Source: Guptibacillus hwajinpoensis (lineage in GTDB: Bacteria > Bacillota > Bacilli > Bacillales > Guptibacillaceae). Taken from it: a DNA stretch of 64,000 nucleotides. The notes under the pieces were generated by a model. The model saw nothing but the letters and a program-made list of their open reading frames with translations, did no database searches and had not been told where the DNA came from. This document shows positions 17,600-27,348 of this stretch, in pieces. The translations under genes and the position numbers were made by a program. The stretch lies in the NCBI RefSeq assembly GCF_001039475.1, contig NZ_LELK01000001.1, forward strand, positions 593,466 to 657,465, given 5' to 3'. Position 1 is the first letter of the stretch, and every line of letters starts with the position of its first letter.

Positions 17600-18385
17600 T
17601 TACTGTTGCGTAACACTGATATGAGTTGATTTTCGTGAGAATGTGTTCGTTAGTGAACCAATTTCCTTAATGGAGCAGGTAATAACATCGTCAGTTCCAA
17701 CAAAATGTGCTCCAATTGGGCTTCCTGTTAGAATAACGTCTCCTGGGTGAAGCGTCATGACTGTTGAAAGGTAAGCAATCATCTCTTTAATCGGTACAAT
17801 CATCCATTCAGTTGGACTATTCTGCTTCTCTACACCATTTACGGTTGCTGTAACATGAACGTTGTAAGGATCAAGCTCAGTTTCGATAGTTGGACCTAGT
17901 GGGGTGAATGTATCAAATGATTTACCTAGCGTCCAATGGCCGTCATTATGGAAAAATTGTGGGGCTGTCACATCATTACCTACTGTATAGCCAAACACAT
18001 ACTCGAGCGCATTTTCCTTTTGGATATGTTTAGCTTCTTTACCAATGACAATGGCAAGTTCTGATTCAAATTTCACTTCCTCTAGTTGATCTGGAATAAC
18101 GACTGGTTCATTTGGACCAATAACTGAAGTGGATGGTTTCAAAAAGAAAACAGGCATTTCTGGAATTTCATTTGGTAAAGATTCTTTATCTTTAACATAG
18201 TTTGCGCCAATTCCAATCACGTTTTTCGGTGTAATTGGAGCAAGGAACTCTACGTCATTAATGGACACTTTTGAATTTGTATAAGACCAGTCAGACATTG
18301 GGTTACCTTCGATTATATTGATTATCTCTTCCTCAATTACTCCGTTGTATATATGATTATCAAAAGTGAATCTTCCAAATTTCAT
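17600..18385 (-). CDS. Fumarylacetoacetate hydrolase family protein
   Basis: 261 residues. The FAH core shows GIGANYVKD (58-66), PVFFLKPSTSV, then the metal-binding acidic residues E-x-E and D: FESELAIVIGKEAKHI and GYTVGNDVTA; HPGDVILTGSP closes the fold. FAH-family members act as 2-hydroxyhepta-2,4-diene-dioate isomerases, acylpyruvases or oxaloacetate decarboxylases. It lies 17 bases after glcD in the glycolate operon, an unusual partner. Oxaloacetate decarboxylation after malate formation is one possibility, but it is not shown by the sequence. Confidence 0.85.
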   Translation of the reverse strand: MKFGRFTFDNHIYNGVIEEEIINIIEGNPMSDWSYTNSKVSINDVEFLAPITPKNVIGIGANYVKDKESLPNEIPEMPVFFLKPSTSVIGPNEPVVIPDQLEEVKFESELAIVIGKEAKHIQKENALEYVFGYTVGNDVTAPQFFHNDGHWTLGKSFDTFTPLGPTIETELDPYNVHVTATVNGVEKQNSPTEWMIVPIKEMIAYLSTVMTLHPGDVILTGSPIGAHFVGTDDVITCSIKEIGSLTNTFSRKSTHISVTQQ

Positions 18386-18402
18386 AACATTCTCTCCCTT
18401 AG

Positions 18403-19866
18403 CTATTTCGTCACAGCAGTTTCTTTGATTACTTTTTTAATATCCATGCATCTGCTTGGGGTTGGAAACAATTTCCCTTGGTTTAAAAGGTTGTTAGGAT
18501 TAAAGACATCTCGTATAGCTGTTTGTGCTTCAATTTCTTCGTCGCTAAAAATAAAGCGCATTTCTTCCTTTTTCTCAATTCCAACCCCATGTTCACCCGT
18601 AATGGAGCCTCCTGCGTCTGCGCAGGCTTTTAAGCATGCAGTTCCAGCTTTTAATGCTTTATCGGTTTCTCCCTCAATTCTTGAATCGAACAGAATGAGT
18701 GGATGTAGATTACCGTCTCCTGCATGAAAAATATTAGCGATTCTTAACTCATACTCATCGCTTATTGAACGTATTTTATTCAATACTTCAGGCAGCTTAC
18801 TGCGTGGAATAACACCATCTTGAACAAGATAGTCAGGTGAGATCGCTCCCATCGCGCCAAACCCAGTTTTTCGATTTGCCCACCAGCGTCCTCGTTCTTC
18901 CTCATCACGAGCTACTTTAACTTCGCGAACATTGCGGTTTCTGCATACAGATAAAATCTGATCAATCTGTTCTTCAATTCCTTCAGCAATTCCATCCACT
19001 TCAATTAATAAGAGAGCTTCAATATCATCAGGGTGACCGACTGGAAAAGCGCCCTTTTCTACTCCTTCTATAGCGGTTTGATCCATCATTTCAAGTGCAG
19101 CAGGTATAATACCAGCAGAAATGATATCCGAAACTGCCTGGCTGCCATCTTCTACATTGTCAAAGTAAGCAAGAACGGTTTTCTTAGCTTCGGGGTTCTT
19201 TAGAATGCGCACGATAATCTTCGTCACGATTCCGAGCGTTCCTTCAGACCCTGTTAGAATACCGAGTAAATCATATCCTGGCATATCCAAGACGCCATTA
19301 TTGCTAATTTCGATGATTTCTCCATCAGGCAAGACTACTTCGAGTCCAAGTATATGGTTCGTCGTCACGCCATACTTAAGACAATGCGCTCCCCCCGCGT
19401 TTTCAGCGACGTTGCCACCGATTGTACATACGTACTGACTAGAAGGGTCAGGTGCATAATAGTATCCTTTGTGTGAAATAGAATTTGTAAGTTTTAAATT
19501 AACAAAACCAGGCTGAACAGTAGCTTGTCTATTTTCATAATCAACCTCTAGTAGGTGCTTCATCTTTACAAGACTAATGATCACTTCGTTATTTAATGGG
19601 ATGGCGCCACCAGACAAACCGGTTCCAGCACCTCGGGCCAAAAAAGGAATGTTCCGATCCGAACAATACTTTACTGCAGCCGATACTTCTTCTGTGTTCT
19701 TCGGGAAAATGACCGCTTTTGGCATTGCTTTATGAATCGTAAATCCATCACAATCATAGGATAGTAGGTCTTCCTTATAGTGAAGAATGGATTTAGTGCC
19801 TACAATTTTAGTGAGTGCTAAGATATCAGAATCGACATCCTGTTTCTGCTTCTTTCTTAAAAGCAT
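18403..19866 (-). CDS. glcD: Glycolate oxidase subunit GlcD (FAD-linked oxidase)
   Basis: 487 residues. The PCMH-type FAD-binding domain contains PFLARGAGTGLSGGAIP (74-90) and PSSQYVCTIGGNVAENAGGAHCLKYGVT, and the C-terminal oxidase domain ends TGEHGVGIEKKEEM and FNPNNLLNQGK. GlcD with GlcE and GlcF oxidises glycolate to glyoxylate at the membrane. It follows glcF by 6 bases with an AAAGGAG site. A D-lactate dehydrogenase role is the alternative, but the three-subunit gene set and malate synthase G favour glycolate. Confidence 0.9.
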   Translation of the reverse strand: MLLRKKQKQDVDSDILALTKIVGTKSILHYKEDLLSYDCDGFTIHKAMPKAVIFPKNTEEVSAAVKYCSDRNIPFLARGAGTGLSGGAIPLNNEVIISLVKMKHLLEVDYENRQATVQPGFVNLKLTNSISHKGYYYAPDPSSQYVCTIGGNVAENAGGAHCLKYGVTTNHILGLEVVLPDGEIIEISNNGVLDMPGYDLLGILTGSEGTLGIVTKIIVRILKNPEAKKTVLAYFDNVEDGSQAVSDIISAGIIPAALEMMDQTAIEGVEKGAFPVGHPDDIEALLLIEVDGIAEGIEEQIDQILSVCRNRNVREVKVARDEEERGRWWANRKTGFGAMGAISPDYLVQDGVIPRSKLPEVLNKIRSISDEYELRIANIFHAGDGNLHPLILFDSRIEGETDKALKAGTACLKACADAGGSITGEHGVGIEKKEEMRFIFSDEEIEAQTAIRDVFNPNNLLNQGKLFPTPSRCMDIKKVIKETAVTK

Positions 19867-19872
19867 TTAGAT

Positions 19873-21255
19873 TCACTCCTTTACCGCTGCAGTCTTCTTT
19901 TCGTTGTCTTTCTTCATATCCTCCTGATAAGCCCAATCTAGCAGTTGAACAGTGTGGACGACTTTCCCACCACGGCCATATTTTTGAACACCCATGGCCA
20001 TTTGAAGCATACAACCTGGATTACCCATTGAAATCATTTCAGCATCTTCAGGTACATTTTCCATCTTGCGCTCTAGAATTGCAGATGCCATTTCGGGGTT
20101 TGTTATATTGTAAATACCCGCACTCCCACAGCAAGTATCTGCATTAGGTTGTTCAATGTAGGTAACTCCTGGAATGTCATGAAGGATTTGTCTTGGCTCG
20201 TGACGTACTCCTTGTCCGTGTGCGAGATGACATGCATCATGGTATGTGATTGTTTTGTTAATCGAGCTTTGTGGCTTTATATAACCGGTATCATAAAGAT
20301 ATTTAGAAATATCCTCTATTTTTTCAGAAAACACTTCTGCTTTCTCACGCCATTCAGGATCATTTTGAAATAGTTCGGGATACTCTTTCAACGCACAACC
20401 ACAACCTGCAGCATTCACGACAACTTTATCAGCATCTTTAAATGCCTCTATATTTTGCTTTGCAAGCTTTTTACCGGTTGCTCTATCACCAGCATGGATA
20501 TGTAACGCACCACAACACGTCTGATTTTTAGGCAGTGTGACGTCATTACCGTTATAGGTTAGAACATTAATCGTTGATTCGTTAATGTCACTAAACATAA
20601 CATCCATAATACAGCCCTTCAGCATAGCCACCTGTGCTTTAGAAGACCCCTTTGCTGGGATGACATCCACATTCTTATATTTCTTATGAATTGACTGCTT
20701 AATATCTGGCATAATGGCTTCCATCTCAGCAAGATGAGATGGCATGACACGGAGTGCACCTGTCGAGCGAACAGCTTTTTGAAGGCCGCTCTTCTGATAG
20801 AATTTCAATAAGCCTCCCGCTGCTTGCAGCCTTTCGGGATGAGGAAATAATCCTTTTAGAAAAAAGTTACTCACAACTCTTTTTACACCGGTTAATGGCA
20901 TAGCTTGTCTTACCTGTCCTCGGGCTTCTTCAATTAGCCCACCCACATCCACATCTGCTGGACATGCTGTGGTGCAAGCTCGACAATCGAGGCATTGGAA
21001 AACGGGATCCATAAATTGTTCATTTACTTCAAGTTTTCCTTCCGCAACAGATTTAATGAGATGAACCCTTCCCCGTGGTGAGTGCTGTTCCTGTCCTGTT
21101 TCTAAATAAGTTGGACAGGATTCAAGACACATACCACAATGAACGCAGTCTGCCCATTTACTTTCATCTGGGTGGTCATCCCATAAATAATTACTAAGAC
21201 TGTTTGAAGCGCATGGAGGTGAGTTAGTTGTTAGCTCTTTTTCCTTAATCGACAT
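19873..21255 (-). CDS. glcF: Glycolate oxidase iron-sulfur subunit GlcF
   Basis: 460 residues. Two [4Fe-4S] motifs, CVHCGMCLESCP (about 37-48) and CLDCRACTTACP (about 88-99), precede two CCG (cysteine-rich) domains with TCCGALHIHAG and TCCGSAGIYN. It passes electrons from the FAD subunits to the respiratory chain. One base separates it from glcE, and it has an AGGAGG ribosome binding site. The C-terminus is lysine-rich. Confidence 0.92.
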   Translation of the reverse strand: MSIKEKELTTNSPPCASNSLSNYLWDDHPDESKWADCVHCGMCLESCPTYLETGQEQHSPRGRVHLIKSVAEGKLEVNEQFMDPVFQCLDCRACTTACPADVDVGGLIEEARGQVRQAMPLTGVKRVVSNFFLKGLFPHPERLQAAGGLLKFYQKSGLQKAVRSTGALRVMPSHLAEMEAIMPDIKQSIHKKYKNVDVIPAKGSSKAQVAMLKGCIMDVMFSDINESTINVLTYNGNDVTLPKNQTCCGALHIHAGDRATGKKLAKQNIEAFKDADKVVVNAAGCGCALKEYPELFQNDPEWREKAEVFSEKIEDISKYLYDTGYIKPQSSINKTITYHDACHLAHGQGVRHEPRQILHDIPGVTYIEQPNADTCCGSAGIYNITNPEMASAILERKMENVPEDAEMISMGNPGCMLQMAMGVQKYGRGGKVVHTVQLLDWAYQEDMKKDNEKKTAAVKE

Positions 21256-21256
21256 T

Positions 21257-22546
21257 CTATATTCCTCCTATAAAGCGCTGCTGATTGAGCGTATTATTGG
21301 GATCTTGTTTATACTTAATTCCTTTATACAGTTTGAACAATCCATCATGTTCTCCCCATATGGTCAGTTCTTTTCTAAGTTCACTTGGAAGGTGCTTTAC
21401 AACCGCATAACCATTTAGAGCAGTTGCAAATGATTGGAAATGTTGAATGGCATCTACAACAGATGCATCGTTCCCTGAAAGGATAATGGTACTAAGACCG
21501 TGTCCTGCACCACCGCTCGCTTCCACTTTAATACGACCTTCATGATGCGTTCGAACGCATTCCTGTAAAAGAGGAAAGACATCTAAATTCTTTGTGCCAA
21601 TCTTTAATACCCCATGCGTATATTCACCTACATCAGTGAGACTGTTTGGCGCTAATTCGCTAAATGTTTTCCAGAAATAGTCAGGGGTTGGATGAGCGGT
21701 CATAACGACTTCCTCAGGTTTATGTTGGTCTATCCAAACTTCTTGAAATTGAACGGATTTTTTGACATCTTCTAAAGCAATTAACAAACAGTACTCATCC
21801 CGATCAATAAGTCTTTTTGCCATCGATGGCGTTACGAGTTCTAAGGAAACAGGTTCTAATAAAGAATCTTGAACCAGTTTTGTGAACGCTTTCAAATTAT
21901 CGAGCGCTTCTTCTCTAACGCTTAAGATGACAAGGCTTTTATGCTTTGGAATTGGACGCAATTTCAAGGTGATTTCAGTTACAACACCAAGGGTGCCCAT
22001 TGAACCGATGAATAGTTTATTCATATCATAACCGGCGACATTCTTAACCACTTTTCCACCGGTACGTATGATTTTTCCATTCGCATAAACAACGCGCATT
22101 CCAATCACGTGATCTCTTGCTGAACCATATTTCAAACGTTTAGGACCGCTCTCATTTGCTGCAATAACTCCACCGATAGTAGCGGTAGAAGGGCTTGATG
22201 GGTCTAGTGAAACCATTTGATTGTATTGTCCTAGAAAGGTTTGAAGCTCAGTTACTGTGGTTCCAGGTTTTACGGTTACCGTCATGTCACCTACAGTGTG
22301 TTCAATAATTCCGGATAGTTTTTTGAGTGAAAGAGTAAGATCATAGTCGGATTTTGTACCACCATAACCGAGCTTCGTTCCTCCACTTACAATCGACAGC
22401 TTTTTTCCTGTATCATTGGCTTCAGTCACAAGGGCAACAACCTCATCTTCTGATTCCGGATAAACGATCTTTGAGCTTACATTACCAAAACGTCTACCTG
22501 AATCAGTTAGTGAAGCTACGTCAAGTAAGTGATTGTCCAACACCAT
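21257..22546 (-). CDS. glcE: Glycolate oxidase FAD-binding subunit GlcE-like
   Basis: 429 residues. FAD-binding PCMH domain with KLSIVSGGTKLGYGG, SPSTATIGGVIAANESGPKRLKYG and VVKNVAGYDMNKLFIGSMGTLGVVTEITLKL. It is smaller than GlcD and lacks the GEHG segment, as in GlcE. It opens with ATG GTG TTG right after GGGGGG, so the true start may be the TTG at 22540. Seven bases downstream of the regulator gene; first enzyme gene of the operon. Confidence 0.88.
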   Translation of the reverse strand: MVLDNHLLDVASLTDSGRRFGNVSSKIVYPESEDEVVALVTEANDTGKKLSIVSGGTKLGYGGTKSDYDLTLSLKKLSGIIEHTVGDMTVTVKPGTTVTELQTFLGQYNQMVSLDPSSPSTATIGGVIAANESGPKRLKYGSARDHVIGMRVVYANGKIIRTGGKVVKNVAGYDMNKLFIGSMGTLGVVTEITLKLRPIPKHKSLVILSVREEALDNLKAFTKLVQDSLLEPVSLELVTPSMAKRLIDRDEYCLLIALEDVKKSVQFQEVWIDQHKPEEVVMTAHPTPDYFWKTFSELAPNSLTDVGEYTHGVLKIGTKNLDVFPLLQECVRTHHEGRIKVEASGGAGHGLSTIILSGNDASVVDAIQHFQSFATALNGYAVVKHLPSELRKELTIWGEHDGLFKLYKGIKYKQDPNNTLNQQRFIGGI

Positions 22547-22553
22547 CCCCCCT

Positions 22554-23273
22554 TTAGTGTGTTTGAATATATTCCGAACGTATGGAAAAACCTTTCCTCA
22601 TCTGTTTCTTCACGTAAGAAAGGTGAAGCATCATGGCTTCATATGCGCCAGAAGCATCCTCACAAATAATCATTTCCATAATGGATTCATGCTGATGATG
22701 AATGTCGTGAATCAGTTCAGGCTCTGAAGCAATTAATCGATGAAAATCAGCCATTGATTTTTCCATGCTAGAAGAGATCGATTCTAGCAGTTGATGAAGA
22801 ATTGGGTTTCCTGTAGCATTCGCAACCGCCATATGAAACTGACAATCATGTTGACCGCTTTCGTCATACTTACAAACACTCATGTGATTAAGAGCTTTTC
22901 TCATAGCCATTAAATCGTTTTCCGATCGGTTCACTGCTGCTAACTTTACAATGCTAGCTTCTAGAATCTCGCGTACCTGAAACAATGACTCAATCTCTTT
23001 TTGGTTCGGCATGAGCATATGTTTAAAATATCGTTTTGGATTAAATCCAGTAACAAAAGCGCCTTCTCCTTGCCTAATTTCAACTAATCCTCTTCCTTTT
23101 AAAGTGGTTAAGGCATCTCGTACTGCTGATCTTCCTACATCGAGAGATTCACACAGTTCACGAACGGAAGGAAGTTTATCACCTTGTTTATAACTGCCCT
23201 CTTTGATTAACCTTACAATCTGTTCCTCTACTTTCTCAGAAATTTTTTGAGATGAGATCCTTTTAAATTCCAT
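22554..23273 (-). CDS. FadR-type GntR regulator of the glycolate operon
   Basis: 239 residues. The winged helix EEQIVRLIKEGSYKQGDKLPSVRELCESLDVGRSAVRDALTTLKGRGLVEIRQGEGAFV fills residues 15-75, and the C-terminal all-helical FCD domain carries a metal-binding set (D...H...H, for example QHDCQFHMAVANATGN). FCD regulators such as GlcC, LldR and PdhR sense small hydroxy- or keto-acids. First in the operon, so probably autoregulated. Similar in design to the Lut regulator at 29.6 kb but clearly a different protein. Confidence 0.88.
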   Translation of the reverse strand: MEFKRISSQKISEKVEEQIVRLIKEGSYKQGDKLPSVRELCESLDVGRSAVRDALTTLKGRGLVEIRQGEGAFVTGFNPKRYFKHMLMPNQKEIESLFQVREILEASIVKLAAVNRSENDLMAMRKALNHMSVCKYDESGQHDCQFHMAVANATGNPILHQLLESISSSMEKSMADFHRLIASEPELIHDIHHQHESIMEMIICEDASGAYEAMMLHLSYVKKQMRKGFSIRSEYIQTH

Positions 23274-23357
23274 AATAAAACCACCTTTCAGAAGTCACAT
23301 ATCAGACAGGTCTATCAATAAATATTTCATTATTCAGATAATAAAAGCGAAAAGAAT

Positions 23358-23383
23358 GCAAAAGTGGCACTTGCCACTTTTGC
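23358..23383 (-). terminator. Terminator after malate synthase G
   Basis: GCAAAAGTGGCA / TGCCACTTTTGC, perfect 12-bp arms with a very short loop, followed on the minus strand by ATTCTTTTCGCTTTT. It lies 8 bases after the glcB stop and separates glcB from the glycolate operon. Confidence 0.8.
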
Positions 23384-23391
23384 TTCTGTTT

Positions 23392-25569
23392 TTACTTGTT
23401 AGCATAAACCTTCGCTTTAGCTTCTTGGCGACGTTTATGAAGGATCGGTTCAGTATAGCCATTTGGCTGATTGAAGCCTTCAAACACAAGATCACACGCT
23501 GCTTGGAAAGCGATTGATTCGTCATAATTTGCTGCCATTGCACGGTATTCAGGATCTCCAGCATTTTGTTCATCCACAACTTTGGCCATCCGTTTCATTG
23601 TTTCCATTACTTGATCTTTCGTACAAATACCGTGATGTAACCAATTCGCTACATGCTGACTTGAGATTCGTAGTGTGGCTCTATCTTCCATTAATTCGAT
23701 ATTTCGGATATCAGGGACTTTGGAACATCCTACTCCATGCTCAACCCATCGTACAACATAGCCGAGAATCCCCTGTGCATTGTTATCAAGTTCTTCTTGT
23801 ATTTCTTTCTTACTCCAACTAGTATCTTTCGCAGCAGGAATTTGAAGAATATCGTTTTGATAGTCTACCACTTTTTTTGCTAGTTCCTCTTGTATGTTAG
23901 GCACATGAACTTCGTGATAATGAAGGGCATGTAGAGTTGCAGCTGTTGGGGATGGTACCCATGCAGTATTAGCTCCTGCTTGTAGCTGGCTTCCTTTTTG
24001 TGCAAGCATATCTGCCATCAAATCAGGCATCGCCCACATACCTTTACCAATTTGCGCTTTTCCAGAAAAGCCAGCTTTCAAGCCCTGTTGCACATTTGAT
24101 TTCTCATAGCTTTGTAGCCAAGTAGCGTTTTTCATTTCGCTTTTTCGAATGACTGGTCCCACTTCCATAGAAGTATGAATCTCATCGCCCGTTCGATCAA
24201 GGAATCCAGTATTAATGAAAACAATACGCTCTTTAACTTCATTGATGCAGTTGCGAAGATTCAGGGTTGTCCGTCGTTCTTCATCCATTACACCGATTTT
24301 TATTGTATTTCGATCAAGCTTCAGTAAATCTTCCGTTCGATTAAACAAGTTATTAGAGAAAGCCACTTCTTCAGATCCGTGCATTTTTGGTTTAACAATA
24401 TATATCGAACCTTTTGATGAGTTTTGGTATTTACCATGCTCAAGAACATCGTGCTTACCGATAAGACCAGTAATAACGGAATCCAGTATACCTTCTGGAA
24501 TTTCGTTCCCATCCTGATCAAGAACAGCATTCGTTGTCATTAGATGGCCGACATTACGAGCAAACATTAACGATCTTCCTCGTAGCGAAAAGCTATGACC
24601 ATCTGGTGAAGTATACTCACGATCCGTGTTAAGCGAACGGGTTACTGTTTTTGACCCTTTTTGGAACGAAGCGTTAAGATCACCTTTAATTAACCCAAGG
24701 AAATTGCGGTAAACTAGCACTTTATCTTCAGCATCCACAGCAGTCACGGAATCTTCGAAATCCATTATCGTTGTAATAGCAGATTCCATATACACATCTT
24801 TTACTCCTGCAGCATCTGTTTGACCAATCGAATCGTCACGGTCAATCTGAACTTCTACGTGAACATCATTATTTTTAAATAGAATAGCGTTAGGGTTTTC
24901 TTCACTGCCTTGATACCCAACAAATTGACTCTGATCTAGTAAAACGCTTTCATCACTGTCTTTAAAATGTACTTTCAGCATACCTTGTTCAATAGAGTAT
25001 TGCATGACATCTGAATGACTTCTCTCCTTAAGGGGAACTGTCTTATCAAGGAATCTTTTAGCGTAGGCAACGACTTTATCTCCTCGAATAGGATTGTAAG
25101 ATCCTTTGCGGTCAGCACCGTTCTCTTCACTTATGACGTCTGTACCATAAAGAGCGTCATATAGACTCCCCCATCTTGCATTTGCTGCATTAATCGCATA
25201 ACGCCCATTGTTTACAGGTACAACGAGCTGTGGACCAGCTTGAACAGCTATTTCATCATCAACATTTGTCGTTGTGATAGTGAAATCGTCTACTTCAGGC
25301 TCTACATAATTTAGTTTTTCCAAAAATGTCTTATATTCTTCAAAATGAAAATCTTGATTTGATTTATGCCATTCATTAAGTTTCATTTGCATATCATCAC
25401 GAACCTCTAGAAGTTGCTTATTCTTCGGGGCAAGATCTTTCACAATGTCACCAAGGCCCAACCAGAATTCCTCACTAGACATACCTGATCCTGGGATAAC
25501 GTCCTTATTAATAAATTCATAGAGTTCTTCAGCCACTTGTAGATACCCAATCTTAGAATAGCCTTCCAT
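23392..25569 (-). CDS. glcB: Malate synthase G
   Basis: 725 residues, the normal length of the long G isoform. Condenses glyoxylate with acetyl-CoA to malate. Typical blocks are [17 protein letters not shown] (about 128-144), [21 protein letters not shown] (about 264-284), [21 protein letters not shown]-like (about 448-467) and [18 protein letters not shown] (about 544-561). The catalytic Arg/Asp/Glu positions look intact. It has its own AAGGAGG site and promoter region shared with the divergent LysR gene. With GlcDEF it completes glycolate assimilation. Confidence 0.95.
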   Translation of the reverse strand: MEGYSKIGYLQVAEELYEFINKDVIPGSGMSSEEFWLGLGDIVKDLAPKNKQLLEVRDDMQMKLNEWHKSNQDFHFEEYKTFLEKLNYVEPEVDDFTITTTNVDDEIAVQAGPQLVVPVNNGRYAINAANARWGSLYDALYGTDVISEENGADRKGSYNPIRGDKVVAYAKRFLDKTVPLKERSHSDVMQYSIEQGMLKVHFKDSDESVLLDQSQFVGYQGSEENPNAILFKNNDVHVEVQIDRDDSIGQTDAAGVKDVYMESAITTIMDFEDSVTAVDAEDKVLVYRNFLGLIKGDLNASFQKGSKTVTRSLNTDREYTSPDGHSFSLRGRSLMFARNVGHLMTTNAVLDQDGNEIPEGILDSVITGLIGKHDVLEHGKYQNSSKGSIYIVKPKMHGSEEVAFSNNLFNRTEDLLKLDRNTIKIGVMDEERRTTLNLRNCINEVKERIVFINTGFLDRTGDEIHTSMEVGPVIRKSEMKNATWLQSYEKSNVQQGLKAGFSGKAQIGKGMWAMPDLMADMLAQKGSQLQAGANTAWVPSPTAATLHALHYHEVHVPNIQEELAKKVVDYQNDILQIPAAKDTSWSKKEIQEELDNNAQGILGYVVRWVEHGVGCSKVPDIRNIELMEDRATLRISSQHVANWLHHGICTKDQVMETMKRMAKVVDEQNAGDPEYRAMAANYDESIAFQAACDLVFEGFNQPNGYTEPILHKRRQEAKAKVYANK

Positions 25570-25651
25570 TGTATATCCTCCTTATTAGTAACAGAACCTC
25601 ATTTTCTAGTAGGTACTGTCCTTTCATTTAGTCTTATCTTATAATAAATAA

Positions 25652-25690
25652 ATGTATATATATAATACATATTTGGAATATTGAGTATTC
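25652..25690. promoter_or_regulatory. Two inverted repeats in the glcB/LysR intergenic region
   Basis: ATGTAT-N7-ATACAT (25652-25670) and GAATA-N5-TATTC (25676-25690). Their size and their position between divergent genes fit LysR-type recognition and activation sites. Low-complexity AT content weakens the case. Confidence 0.45.
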
Positions 25691-25744
25691 TTTATCGTTA
25701 TAATTCAGAATTTTCTATGATCCTATAAAGTTTGGAGTGATTTT

Positions 25745-26629
25745 TTGGAGATTCGTCATCTTGAATATTTCTCAGAAGTTGCGAAGCAGTTAAGTTTTAC
25801 AAAAGCCGCTTCAATACTTCACGTTTCGCAACCGTCTATTAGTAAGGCTGTTAAACATTTAGAAGATGAGCTTGGCGTCCCTTTGTTCTACAGATCCAAA
25901 CAACTGGAACTAACAGATGCAGGGAAAGCTGTACTTGTTAATGCGAAACATGTGCTTAGTTCGTTCCGTAATTTGACCTCTGAGCTTTCAGATTTAACAG
26001 AGCTTAAGAAAGGTGAAATTAAAATTGGCATACCTCCGATAATCGGAGCAGCGTTTTTCTCGAAATTAATCAGTCAGTTTAAAGAGCTGTATCCGATGGT
26101 AGAAATCATTCTCACAGAAGTAGGCTCTAAGCGAATCAAATTAGGTGTTGAAGATGGGTCTCTCGATATAGGTTTAATTTGCAATACCCCTGTACATCAT
26201 GACAACTTTGAATCTGTCCAAGTCATTAATGATCCTTTGGTGTTGATTGTTAACAGTTCACACCCGTTAGCTAAATGTACAGAGGTTAATCTTGCTGATC
26301 TAGAAGAAGAATCTTTCATTTTATATCGTGAAGATTTTACCTTGTATGACAGAATAATAGATGAATGTGCACAAAAGGGTTTTTCCCCATCTATCGTTTG
26401 TCAGAGCTCCCAAAAAGATTTCATGATTGAAATGGTTGAAGCGAAGCTTGGTGTTGCTCTTCTGCCTGGCAAAATTGCAAGCGCAATTCATAACGAGGGC
26501 ATTAAGCCGCTTACACTCACGCATTCTAATGTAAGCCTTGAGCTAGGTATGATTTGGAAAAGAAATAAATATCTACCTTTTGCAGTGAAGGAATTTATTA
26601 AACTAGCAAAATCTATTATCGAAAAGTAG
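25745..26629 (+). CDS. LysR family transcriptional regulator
   Basis: 294 residues. N-terminal winged helix MEIRHLEYFSEVAKQLSFTKAAS-type with LHVSQPSISKAVKHLEDELGVPLFYR (residues 1-55), then a periplasmic-binding-protein-like effector domain starting near residue 90. TTG start, with GGAG 6-9 bases upstream. Divergent from glcB, so it likely controls malate synthase G in response to a metabolite, perhaps glyoxylate or glycolate. The effector cannot be read from sequence. Confidence 0.9.
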   Translation: MEIRHLEYFSEVAKQLSFTKAASILHVSQPSISKAVKHLEDELGVPLFYRSKQLELTDAGKAVLVNAKHVLSSFRNLTSELSDLTELKKGEIKIGIPPIIGAAFFSKLISQFKELYPMVEIILTEVGSKRIKLGVEDGSLDIGLICNTPVHHDNFESVQVINDPLVLIVNSSHPLAKCTEVNLADLEEESFILYREDFTLYDRIIDECAQKGFSPSIVCQSSQKDFMIEMVEAKLGVALLPGKIASAIHNEGIKPLTLTHSNVSLELGMIWKRNKYLPFAVKEFIKLAKSIIEK

Positions 26630-26655
26630 TAATCTTTGTCTACCTATCCTTCCTA

Positions 26656-27348
26656 TTACAAATTAGAAATAACGACATAAGTCGTTCGAATCGGTCCATG
26701 CATCCCTACGACAAGATTCATTTCGATATCTGCACTATTACTAGGACCTGATATGAAGTTAACACAAGTAGCTGGAAATTCACCTTCTTTCATAAGTAGG
26801 TGGATTTTTCTTGTTGCTTGCGACATTCTCGGGACAATTAAACTCTTAGGAACGAGTGCAATATAGGTCGTTGGAAGAAGACTAACCGACCTGCCCTGAT
26901 TTTCGTTGCTAAACAACACAATAGTACCAGATTCTGCTAATGCCAAGTCACAGAAAGTAATCCCAATATCTGCACTCTCTGTTTGCGCCACATTGTCTTT
27001 CATTCGAGGATCCCATTTATGAATGGTCGCATCTGTTTTACTGAAAATATCGTACTGATGAAACCGTTCATCTTTCCATGCCGATATAGACTTGCCATTA
27101 TATGATTTGACTCGTTCATGGATCACATCTGCTAATTGATCTGATTCTGTTTCGATTACATCAGTATGAATGGTCTCACATTGCTTCTTAAATACAGTAA
27201 CCAGCTCGTCTTGTGAGGCATTCTTCAGAATTTGCCATTGGGGCTGATGTTTCCATGTTGGACGTTCTACCGTCTTTGGCGTGCTCCGACCCAAATTTTG
27301 TGCAAGAGAAGTTAGAAATGATTCGCGATTATAAATTTGTTCACTCAA
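26656..27348 (-). CDS. lutC: Lactate utilisation protein LutC (LUD domain)
   Basis: 230 residues. LUD domain with [25 protein letters not shown] (about 132-155) and [13 protein letters not shown]. Part of the LutABC complex that oxidises L-lactate to pyruvate. I start it at TTG 27346-27348: GGAGGAG lies 6 bases upstream and the start overlaps the lutB stop. The open frame extends further upstream into lutB without a ribosome binding site. Confidence 0.9.
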   Translation of the reverse strand: MSEQIYNRESFLTSLAQNLGRSTPKTVERPTWKHQPQWQILKNASQDELVTVFKKQCETIHTDVIETESDQLADVIHERVKSYNGKSISAWKDERFHQYDIFSKTDATIHKWDPRMKDNVAQTESADIGITFCDLALAESGTIVLFSNENQGRSVSLLPTTYIALVPKSLIVPRMSQATRKIHLLMKEGEFPATCVNFISGPSNSADIEMNLVVGMHGPIRTTYVVISNL

